DNA from: Cryoendolithus antarcticus
Lineage: Eukaryota > Ascomycota > Dothideomycetes > Cladosporiales > Cladosporiaceae
Assembly (NCBI GenBank): GCA_002077065.1
Contig: NAJO01000038.1
Location: 1-64,000, forward strand
Direction: 5' to 3'
DNA length: 64,000 bases
Under the pieces are notes generated by a model. It saw only the letters and a program-made list of their open reading frames with translations, was not told the DNA's origin and made no database searches. The translations under genes and the position numbers were made by a program. Of this stretch, positions 11,124 through 21,364 are shown in pieces (the stretch's first letter is position 1; the number at the start of each line of letters is the position of its first letter).

Positions 11124-11131
11124 CATAAAAG
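11124..11131 (+). promoter_or_regulatory. Possible TATA-like element of the NLR gene
   Basis: CATAAAAG lies 113 bp upstream of the ATG at 11237. If it directs transcription about 30 bp downstream, the in-frame ATG at 11144 would not be in the mRNA, which supports the 11237 start. Confidence 0.3.
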
Positions 11132-11236
11132 CCGCCCCATCTGGTGTTTAGCCATCTCAGCCTCAGCATATGTATGCTGGCGCGCATCTCTTCTCGCACC
11201 GAAGTAGTCACTTCGATATCTACAGACTTCATCACT

Positions 11237-14200
11237 ATGTCCAATACCGACGATTTTCTCGATGTTTGGCAAACCGCCATTAGCCGATACGAGAATCAGA
11301 CCCAGAGGAAACTGGGAAAAGACGATGCATTCCTGCATTTCGCCAGCTTGGAAGACCTGGAGAGCCATATCAAGCACAGGGAAACCAAATTCACTGCTTT
11401 CCGAGACGAGCATGGCAGAGCCTTTGCGAAGATGAAGAAGTGTTTCCAACCACTGGTACCGATTCTGGATCTTGTAAAGATCGGTGTGGAATTGACCCCA
11501 TACGCGCCCGCAGCAACAACCTTTGGCGCTGCGGCTCATCTGCTGCAAGCATGCGAATCTGTATCGGCGTGCTACGATGCTGTCGAGGAGTTATTCGAAC
11601 AGATGGGAAACATTACCATGCGACTAAGGGAATACGAGCATGGAGGTATGGAGGTGTCTTTGAGGGTCAAGATGGCACAGATTTTGGCGTACATCCTGGA
11701 AATTATGGGCATCACGGAAAAGGTGGTTCGGCGCAAACGGTTCAAGCAATGGGCCAGATCAGTGTTCATGAACGACGATGAGATCAAGCCAAGCATGCAG
11801 AGACTCCAAGTGTTCGCCGAGGAAGAACTTGGCCTGGTGGTTGCCCTGACTTTTGCAAGGGTCGGGGAGCTACAAAATACCACGAGCGATCTGCATAAGG
11901 GTGTTACCGAGGTCTTAGCCAATCAGCGTTCGGAGCGCTTGCGAGCATTCAGTGAGGCCGACGAGCGACTCATTGCCGAAAGATTGCAAACTGATACGAC
12001 AAGTGAGATTGCTCGAAAGTATCAGCAGAATGTCGAGTTACTAACCAAAGGGACCGGCCTATGGATCAGGGAAGATCCCATGTTTCAAGCATGGCAAGAA
12101 GAACGTGCTCCGATCTTGTGGGTGTTGGGCAGACCCGGCGTCGGAAAGACCATGCTTGCGACACGTACCATTGAGCTTCTGAAGGATCAGTTTCCCCAGC
12201 ATCCTGATATCCCATCACTTACTTCCGTAAGTTACCTGTACTTCAGGGATGGCGATCCGAAACTCCAAGACCTCGCTCAAATGTGGAAGGCCGCCGCAGC
12301 TCAGATGATCACAGCCAATGATCGCTTCAAAAAGCATGTGCTGGCCGCCATGAAGGATCCGGGGATCTTCGATTCACCGCGTCGAACCTGGGAGACCTTA
12401 TTCTTGGATTTCTTCGAGGCAGACTCTGCAGCAAAGGACAATACGAGCCACGCATTCATAATCGTCGATGGTCTAGATGAGGCGAAAGAAGGAGAGAGAG
12501 TCAAGTTCCTGGCTTGCTTGTCGCAACTGACCAGGAGAGTATCAGGCCAAAGGCGCTGTCGCATTCAGGTCGCTATCTTTGCTAGACCAGATGTCCGTGC
12601 CGACTCAGGATTCGACAAGATTGGCTCGTACCACTCGGGTCGCATCATAGTCACACCCGACAGGAACTTCAAAGATATTGGAGCATTTGTGAAACAACGC
12701 TTGGGAGAGGTTCGTGTTCTCAAAGAGCTTCGCAAGAACAAGCTCAAGAAACCCTACGAGAGTCTTGCCAAGAGAATTCACTCCACCGTATTGAGAAGAT
12801 CCGAAGGCATGTTTCTGTGGGCACGCCTTGTCTTCGATCAAATGCAGGAATTGTCTTCGCCGGAGGCAGTCGAAATGTCGCTGGACCAGGCCCCAACTGG
12901 ACTCGATGACATGCTACACCATGTTTTCAAGAGGTTTGATTCCGTAGAGCAGATGCAGCAATCGTATCTTCGAGATCTCTTGACTTGGGTTCTCTGGTCT
13001 TATCGACCACTTAGAGTCTCAGAGATCTATGTTCTTCTACGCTTGACGGCAGGCCAGCGATGTGTTTCGCTCAAGACGGATCTTCAAACACGCTACTCCA
13101 GCATTTTCGACATGTCTGGTCCACTCGTCGAAGATGAGGGGGAAATCGCTTCTGCAGCTGCTACTCTGGAAGGGCAACAGAGCAATAACGAGTTCGACTT
13201 CCTGGATGACGATGACACCAACAATAGTGATAGCGAGGAATCTGTTCAGGCCGGAGAAAATAGCATTGAGAGCGAACCTTCATTCAACGAAGCGAAAAGA
13301 ACTACCGAGGACACGATGCAGGATGATACAGTCTTACAAGATTGGCGTTCCAATGTGGTGACATTCGCTCACGCTCGCGTGAGGGACTTTCTGACCGTCG
13401 AGTTCAATCCGGTCAAACGCCGCTGGAGTGACTGCGCTATCCTCGCGCATGACATGAACGACTCGAAGCTGAGGATAGTGAAAGCGTGTATTGACATCTT
13501 GTGCACCGACATTGCCACGTCAAACGGTCTCGAAGAACTCGTTTCATATGCCCAAGGGAATTGGGCAAGGCATCTTCTAGAAGTCGAATTTGGGGAAGCG
13601 GATCGTGGGTTGTCGATCAGCCTGGCTCGGACTTTGGCTGCATTCTTCAATGACGGCGTCGCTTTGTTGAAGTCCAGCTATGGCTACCTCGATCATTTTG
13701 TTGCTACCTGGTTCCAAACGAACGAGTATTCGCGAGTCGCCCGAAAACTGATCTCTCAGAACATCGCTCATCTTGATGATCCCTATCGCGAGTGGGCTGG
13801 GCGTGTCAGCTTGTCCACTCCTGCTCTCTTTGAGTGTCTCACGAAAGAATGCTCTCGGCGATGGCTTACTAAGACTGGCTACGAGGATGCGGCCTATCTG
13901 AGCAAGTCCCAAACCGAGTCTTGGCTTTTATATGCCTTCAATTCTCTTGTGAGTGTTGGAACTCACTATCACGATAAGTACTGATGTCGTAATAGGGAGA
14001 GGACGGATGTGATGAAGATGAACCACCTGTCTTCTACTATGGCACTTCTATCCCTTTAGCAGACATCGAGAGTGCTGCGGCCCTACACATGCATGTCAAG
14101 AATGAGCATTGGTACACCGGTGTGGCCTGGATAATGATGGAGGCCAATCAAGAGGAACACACCCGCAAAGCGATTGAGTACTTCACCGAGGCCACCAAAA

Positions 14201-15852
14201 TGTCCACAAGGGCATGGGTAGCTTTCGAAGGCCTCGCCATATGCCATGGTGATAATCTCAGCCAGTATGAAGAGGGCGTACGCTTAATGTATAGAGCCAT
14301 ACATCTCTTGACCCAAATTGATACAGTCCCCGGGATCGAGTTTCACCTGCGAACTAAGATGGGATCGTGGCTTCGCCAGCTAGGAAACGGTCCAGAATCA
14401 TTGCAGGTGTGCAAAGCTGCCTATGAGGGCAGTTCGAACTTTGCCTACCCGACAGGCCTGGCATCTGATCACCTTATCATCCTGAGCATCCGGAACTATA
14501 TCGAGGCAATGTTCGATGCACGTGAGTTTGATGACATCTTGACACTCATTTGCGACCTTGACATGAGGACCACTGGCGACATGGACAGATCTTTGTGGAT
14601 CGTCTTTCTGAGAGCACAATTCGTTGTTGAATACGATGTCATGATCTTCCATAAACTCAGAGAGATCGGACGTGCGCTCGACAGAGATCGCACAGTCTAC
14701 CTCGTAAAAAGTAGTACGGAGAGAGCCGTGCCACTCACTCCTGACGCCTTCTCGTATACTGGCAATCTATGGCTAGCCATGCAATGCATCACCTGGCTCT
14801 ACGAAGTGTCTGACGTACCTGACGATGCCGCAACGCTTCTTGAGAAAGTTATTGAGATCATTGACGGAAGCGACGAGATCACCCAGCAAAATTCCTGGCT
14901 TCAGCGGGACATTGCTGCTGCATTCTTGGGATTCCATCATTTCAGGACCGCTGTCTGCGCAGCGGCCGCAGGTCAGGATCCTTCGCCAGCGGTGAAACAA
15001 CTAGACATCTTGGCCCACCATCAGCAAGGCGGTACGCGATATGTCCGGACATCATACCCTGCACTGGCCATGGCGCAGTGGCTACACGAGTATACGAGTG
15101 CTGACGATGAAACCTGGATGGCCTATATCAAGCCTTCTGTACAGCGTGCTTTGCACTTCTTGAGTGACAACGATCCATGGAACGATCAACAGGCATGTGC
15201 ACAACTTGGCCAAGCTCTCCTTTGCGCGAACGATATGGGTAATGCTTGCATCGCGCTTGGCATTACCATGACGCCATTCGAAGAACTCACGCGCAAGCAG
15301 AACTCTGCTTCTGAAGTCCAACTTGGATATGCCCGCCCACAAGGCGACCTGGCAACTGAAAGAGAAGCAAGTAAAGACGACAATCGAGATCTCCAGAAGA
15401 CCGGTGATAAGGGAGTGACAGATGAGGAATATGACGAGCAGCCTGGTCAGCCTGTAATCGAAGACGGCGTCGATGCAGATCCGGACGAACCCGAAAACCT
15501 CAAGTACGCAGGCTTCGAGCTAATATTCAGTTGCGACAATTGCAAATTGTCACGTGACAGACTACAGAACCCATACAAGGAACTCCATTTCTGCCGAATG
15601 TGTAACGATGTCTGCTTCTGCGAGGATTGTATAGAGCAACTGCGCAAAGGCGAGCTGGACTTTGCGACTGACTCGACTTGTTCGAGTGACCATAAGCATG
15701 TGATGGTATTCCCGGTCACGCAAGAAGCGAGAGCCTTAACCGATGCTCTACTGCAGAAGCGCTTTGAGGTACAAGAGCAGTGGCTGCATCAGTTATGGAA
15801 GACTTGGGGAGATAGGGACTCTAGTATGGTCAAAGATACTATGGGGTCCTGA
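11237..15852 (+). CDS. NLR/STAND protein: Goodbye - NACHT - helical repeats - ZZ-like zinc finger
   Basis: Two exons, 11237-13948 and 13996-15852, split by a 47-nt intron with a CTGAT branch, give 1522 residues. Residues about 10-235 match the fungal Goodbye domain (FLDVWQTAISRYENQTQRKL, then FGAAAHLLQACESVSACYDAVEELFEQM). The NACHT NTPase has the P-loop GRPGVGKT near 298 and Walker B FIIVDGLDEA near 407. An acidic insert of about 70 residues follows the NTPase region (628-698). The second exon is helical and TPR-like. It ends in a Cys/His cluster near 1415-1475 (CDNCKLS, FCRMCNDVCFCEDC, SSDHKHVMVFP) resembling the ZZ fingers of other fungal NLRs. Such proteins act in nonself recognition and regulated cell death. 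The ligand is unknown. The ATG at 11144 is an alternative that adds 31 residues. Confidence 0.88.
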
Positions 15853-15989
15853 TGAGGTACTACGACCCTGTCAGAATGCTGAAGACGTGGATCGTTGTCA
15901 GACACTCGTACCATCTCGTTCTCAATGAGATATATCAGTGACGCCGGCGTCTCTACACGGGCTTATATGTACGGTACTTTGGACGAAGC

Positions 15990-17205
15990 TCATTGCTGTA
16001 CCTCTAGCTTGAGATCTGGATTTTTCGCTAATGCGCCTACCGCAGCAGGCAAGAGCGCACCCTTCGGTGGCGTGTTCTTGCTCTTGAAATCATCGCAGAT
16101 CTGCTCCATCGTCACCCACTCCACGCCTTCGTACTCGTTGATCTGCTCAATAATGCTGATGTGCTGTTAGTGTCCGAGCTCCTGGGACGATCCGACTAGC
16201 TGTCTCTGACTTACCGCTCAAGCAACATCAACCCATGCGGATGTCCGCAAACATCCGGATGCACCGTGATGGGGAAGACGAAGCCTTCTTCCTCTTCCCT
16301 GTAATGGTAGCGCCATTGCTCCATCCAAAGGTCCTCCACGTCCTTCGGGTTCACCCAGCCATGGCTGTTCGGCGCTTTCTTGATAAACATCATTGGCGGT
16401 AAATCGTCCAAGTACCAGCTCGCAGGAATCTCACACAGCCCTGTCATCTGCCCTCCCTCGAGCGGCTTCATCCAGTGGTCCGGGTGCTTCTTGTAGTCAA
16501 TTGGGATCCACTTGTCGCCTGTCCGAAGCCAGTAGCACTGACAGTCGTGATGGGAGAAGGAGTGGTCGTATTCGAGGCCGTACTTCAGCATCAGCTCAGC
16601 GCCTTCTTGGCTGGACTCCCACCAGGGGGCTACGATGCCGCGGGGAGGACGGCCTTGGAACTCGGTGATGAGTTTGTAGCACTAGGTCGCATTAGTCTAA
16701 GCAACAGAACTGTCAGAGCTTCCGGCAGACTTTGTCCATGATCGCTGTCTGCTGCTCGAGAGTCATGGCTGCTGGATTCTCGTGGGAGTAGCCTGGACCG
16801 AGTAAGTCAAGTGCGGCTCGAGGCACGAGTTCATGACCCACCATGGAGACCGATCTCATGGCCAGCTTCCGCTATCATCCGACACTCCTCGGGGAATGTC
16901 TCGAGACTGACGGCGCTCAGCTACAACTCGCGTATGTGAATCTGACGACTGCCTGACCTGTGTCCCGGAATGAACCAAGTCGTCTTGATCTTGTACTTGT
17001 CAAACATCTTCAATAGCCGCCTGACACCGATCGTTCCTGCGAAGAGCCCTCGCGATATGTCGGACGTGCTGTCCTCTCCGCCATACGAGCCCAGCCATCC
17101 TGCTACGGCATCTATGTCGACCGAGATGCAGCACTGGACCTCTGTTCATTGTCAGTGTGTTTGCTGATAGTGTGATCGATTGACCGGCTGACTTTTGGGA
17201 GACAT
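15990..17205 (-). CDS. NodB-type polysaccharide deacetylase-like protein, six exons
   Basis: Exons 17205-17185, 17139-16958, 16906-16842, 16792-16731, 16681-16215 and 16155-15990 join to 320 residues. The carbohydrate-esterase-4 fold is shown by [19 protein letters not shown] (metal-binding/catalytic Asp pair near 15-17), [28 protein letters not shown] (the HxxxH metal site near 88-92), [26 protein letters not shown] and [13 protein letters not shown]. The sequence matches the widespread intracellular fungal NodB branch. There is no signal peptide, so it is unlikely to be a secreted chitin deacetylase. The substrate is unknown. The first exon is only 21 nt, and its junction is the least certain: the acceptor GAG at 17140 was chosen to keep frame. 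Confidence 0.8.
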
Positions 17206-17771
17206 CTTGCTATACGACTTGACTGTAGGGAACGTGAGAAAGGTATCGATTGTGGCCTGGTGTAGTACAGAGATGTTATACCTGCGATCGTGTTCAAAGC
17301 TATGTGTGTTGCTATCATTCGAAGCTCTCTCCGCACGACGTGACGTCGGTCGAGCTGTCGAGCTCAACGTCAAGCATTAGAACGACCTTCCGCATTCATA
17401 CATGGGAGGTCACTGATCTTGTGTTTCCATAAATGACGGTGGGATAGAATAGCAGAAAAGGCTAAGAAGCTGCTACGGGTTCCTTAGAGGTAGACGCAAA
17501 GCCGGCGGAGGTGCAATCCAAGCATTGACCATCTCAAATGAGAAGTCACACCCACTTTGGGTACTTCGTCACCTTGGAGCTATCCACCCATGCGCAAAGT
17601 CAGGAACAGGGCCTCTCACTTGGATCCGTACATTCGCAATCGATCTTGGCAGACGAAATGTCAAAACACTCCCACTTCGAGATAGCGAACGCCACGGTCG
17701 AGTGACGACCATTGCACGTAAATGTTACATTGTCCACAGAAGTGGGGACCTCCATGATCTCGTTCAGTTAC
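17206..17771. other. Intergenic region
   Basis: About 565 bp between the deacetylase start and the stop of the next minus-strand gene. It presumably holds the deacetylase promoter and the transporter 3' UTR. No gene, repeat or RNA was recognised. Confidence 0.45.
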
Positions 17772-19384
17772 TTATGTCACCTTCTCCACCCTTTCGATCC
17801 CAGCCTTCTCATCCAGTACATCTAGCTCGGCCAAGACATCTCGCTCTCCAACCTCTACAACCTTATCGCCGAAGCTTGCAGCGATCTCCTCAAGCGTCTT
17901 ATGCCTCGTCTCGGGGAAGTAGAAGTACGCAATGACAAGAAAGAAAAGCGTACACGCCACGAAGACGTAGTAGTAGTTTTCTCGGATATTCGCGAAAGCG
18001 CTTGGTCCAGCTTCAGTGATGCCGACGTTGACGATGAAGTGCGAGGCTGCGGCTAGGCCCATGATCTTGGAGCGGAGGGCGATGGGGAGAACTTCGGCGC
18101 CGTAGAGCCAGGTTGTTGAGTTGAGGCAGCCATCTGTGAGTTGCATCAGCTAAGTTGATACCGCGATGACAAAAAGTTGACCTACAGTATGTTACCACGA
18201 ATAGGTAGATGCCCAGCACAGCGAAGCCTTTGCCAAGCTTGTTTTCAGTGTTCTGGAACTGCCGCTGCATCACTGCCGCGTAGATCTCGATCAAAATGAT
18301 GCCACTCAGGCCGGTCAAGATCATCTTGCGGCGACCCCACTGATCTGTGAGGTATTTCGTGGTTATGGCGTTCGAAAGGAACGCCAGTGTGCCGTACACT
18401 CCTGCCAGTGCTAATATAGTCGTTGGAGGAATACCGAGAGACTTATAAAGGATGGTCTGATAGTATTGTATAACATTCACGCCTCTGTTCACACTTCATT
18501 AGCTGGTGTTCTGATTTCGGAAAGTACATGACCGGAGGTCAAGTCCTCCACAGCAGATTGGTATTCTGGGTCAAGACTCACGTCAGGCTTGTCATCGTCT
18601 GCACAGCAATCGATACCAGAGCTCGATGGCGGTAAAGATAGAACATCTCTCGCACTGACTTGATCTCTCGCATCATCTCATACTCAATCTGAGCTCGCAT
18701 GAGTGCGAACTCTTCCTGAACTGCGTAGCTGTCAAGCTCTCGTCGAATCCTGATGTACTCGATCCGGGCCTGCTCGACCTTGCCTTGTCGAATGAGCTGA
18801 CGAGGCGAGTTGGGCATGAAGGTCGCCAGACCGATGAACATAATGATACCCCATGGGATCTGTAAACCAAGCGGGAGTCGCCATTGTGTGGCGCCGTATG
18901 GAGCGTAGCCACAAGCCATGCCGACCCAATTGCTCATCATCGTGCCGAAGGAGATGCCGCATCCCGAGATGCCGCCGATCAGACCTCGATGCTCAGGGCT
19001 TGAGATCTCACTCAGATAGATGGGCACAGTGGAGACCATGCCGCCAACCGCAGTCCCGGCAATGGCTCTGCCGACCAGGAACATGGGCAGGTTGATGCTA
19101 GCAGTCTGTATGATGGTGCCGATAGTGACAATCACGCACATCATCTGCATGAATCGCACGCGGCCAAGCCGGTCCCCGATTGCAGTTTGTGTCAAGGCTC
19201 CTACGGCTTCGCCTGCAATGTAGACTGCGACCACGGCTCCAGTCAGGGCTGGCTTTGGGTGGCCCATGTACGAGATCCAGCTCTGATGCGCGATGGTGGT
19301 CGTAGCGATCCCAGTGTCGAAGCCGAAGAGGAAGGTTCCTATCGCTGCGAACAGCGCGATCCCGAACGTGTACCATAATGACAT
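17772..19384 (-). CDS. MFS sugar porter, three exons
   Basis: Exons 19384-18582, 18484-18186 and 18133-17772 (introns 97 and 52 nt) give 487 residues with about 12 membrane segments. Sugar-porter marks are FGFDTGIA in helix 1, GDRLGRVRFM (the D-R-x-G-R loop), GRAIAGTAVGGMVSTVPIYLSE, DQWGRRKM after helix 8, and FPETRHKTLEEI after helix 12. The helix-10 region has TTWLYGAEVLPIALRSK. It most likely imports a hexose, pentose or related polyol at the plasma membrane; the sequence does not settle which. The N-terminus is very short (MSLWYTFGIALF), so a small upstream exon is possible, although the ATG at 19384 works. Confidence 0.87.
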
Positions 19385-20252
19385 CGTTGCGGACCTGTCA
19401 ACGCGGTCTAGTCACTCGATTGAGACCAAAGTGATGGAAGCCGCTCCAAGGGTGCGATAAGTCCTGTTCGAGTTCCAATGTGACAGCGGAACAAGAGACA
19501 GACAGGAAGATGGATCAAAGGAGGAGATTGGATTGGGAAAACAGAGCATACTGATACCTTCAAACGCCGTCGACATCTCGGGTATTGACCTCCGCACACG
19601 GCTTGCTCACCTGGTATCAGGCGGACTTACTCTCCGCCGACTGTAAGAGCATCGCAGCGAAGAGGTCGCCTGGAAGTAATCGGAGCGGGGAAGTCGAATG
19701 AGGTCGATGGCTTGCTGACTGAGCGGTGCTTGGCCTTCGGTTATTCGGTCCAGCTGTTCGCGAACAAGGCCGCACATTCAGTCGAATAATGGACGAACGC
19801 GTGAACATCATCCTAAGAACGCACCAGCATCGCGCGAGAGTGAGGGAGAAAGCGCAAGCATGGCTAGGTCACAGTAAAGCCGGAATGTTGATGCCTGCGG
19901 AGCGACGGCCATTGGAGAGTGCACCTCGCAGGGCTGACGACGACTTTGGACTGACTCTACAGCCCGAGCAGCAGCAATGAAACGAGGCATCAACATGAGA
20001 AGAGTGCTGCTACCTCTCGTCAGCTTGACAATAGGTGCTCTAGACCAGAATTTTGATCAGCGCCGAGGAACTTGTACGTAGGGTCAATGGCAAGGCTTCA
20101 TCATTATGCTATTGCGTGATCACTAGAAACGACCACATCTGCAGGCAGCACAGTCAGACAGGAGACTATAAGAGAGATGGCACATGAACGAGGAATTCTC
20201 AGCCCTCTTACCACACTGAAGCGCAGCCATAGTCATCAACGTCGAGCCCGCA
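19385..20252. promoter_or_regulatory. Divergent intergenic region, sugar porter / sulfotransferase-like
   Basis: About 870 bp between two divergent starts. A TATA-like stretch (CTATAAGAG) near 20165-20173 is about 80 bp upstream of the ATG at 20253 and may belong to the plus-strand gene. No open frame here looks coding. Confidence 0.4.
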
Positions 20253-21260
20253 ATGCCTTCCCAGATCCTGTTCTTCGATCAGCCACGCAGCGGGAGTAAG
20301 TCAGAGCGTCTAACGTCCCTCAAACTTGACATTAATACTCAGAATCAGGCCATATGCTCCTGCGCATGCTCACAGAGCACCAGACCAATGTCAAAGTCCT
20401 CGAGCGGTTGTTCAGTGAGAGTCGCGGCCCACAGATCACTTGGCTACAGTCGGAGAATTATGCCAACGGCGTAGATCCGCAAGTGAGAGAGAAATGGAGT
20501 CAAGGGATCGAGAAGGGCTTGCTGGAATGGCGAGATGCCAAGCAAGAAGTCAAAGCGAACGTACGTGAGCGTCGATAGCCTCGCAGTCAGTGCTGACGCA
20601 GGGGAGCAGGGCCACAGCCTGCTCATCTTCTGCCACGCCTTCTTCCCTGTAGCACCCGAGATCATCCTGCACTACCTCGACAGTATTTCCTCGCCCAAGC
20701 CAGCAAGCGAGAACTTCACCGCCATACCCGACGAGCTGCTCTTGACCGCCGACACCAAGCTTCTCCTCAGCATTCGAGACCCTCGTCTGGCTGTGCCTTC
20801 AGCCTACCGAACCATGGCGAAGATGAGTCTCGCAAGCGGTGGAGGTCGTCCGAACTACCTTGTTACCACGAATCTGATTTGGAGCAGGGTCATGTATGAT
20901 TACTTCCACGCTCAGGGGCGCGAGACTTATGCCGTGGACTTCGACTCACTCGCAGATCCTGCTTACGTCCGCGCGCTGAGCGCTAAGCTTGGGCTCGATC
21001 CTGCGAACGTTGCTTCGACCTGGGCAGTAGCTACGCGGGAAGAAGTTGACAACACGCATCCGATGTACTACGCCAGTCAAAGTACCCTGATCGAGTCTTC
21101 AGGCTTCATGCGTGGGAAGATGGCGAAGGGCGTGGACTTTGCCGAAGAGGAGCGCGAGTGGCAAGATGAGTTCGCGGACGACGCAGCGCTGGTGAAGGAA
21201 ATGGTGGAGCTTACGATGCCGCATTACCAGTATCTGTACGAGCGGCGCTGGCAGATGTGA
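20253..21260 (+). CDS. Sulfotransferase-like P-loop protein, three exons
   Basis: Exons 20253-20295, 20349-20560 and 20607-21260 give 302 residues. The N-terminus reads FFDQPRSGSHMLLRMLTEH across the first splice, which matches the PAPS 5'-phosphosulfate loop (PRSGS). SIRDPRLAVPSAYRTM later in the protein matches the 3'-phosphate binding motif of sulfotransferases. A family-typical C-terminal helix follows (FAEEEREWQDEF). It would transfer sulfate from PAPS to an unknown acceptor. No signal peptide or membrane anchor is seen. The acceptor of intron 2 was set after GGGGAG at 20606, because the CAG at 20601 lies only a few bases from the CTGAC branch and breaks the frame. The downstream minus-strand gene is convergent, 104 bp away. 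Confidence 0.72.
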
Positions 21261-21364
21261 AAGAGAGAAGCTGATAATTGGGTGATGTACCATTGGTAGC
21301 GAAAAGACTGTGGCTTACTGTCAATCGGTCTATCATTTACCTGCTAGCGACATCTCGGCTTGCC

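Noticed and set aside
11144..11236. Upstream in-frame ATG of the NLR gene
   Set aside because: The 31 added residues do not belong to the Goodbye domain, and a TATA-like element lies only about 15 bp before this ATG.
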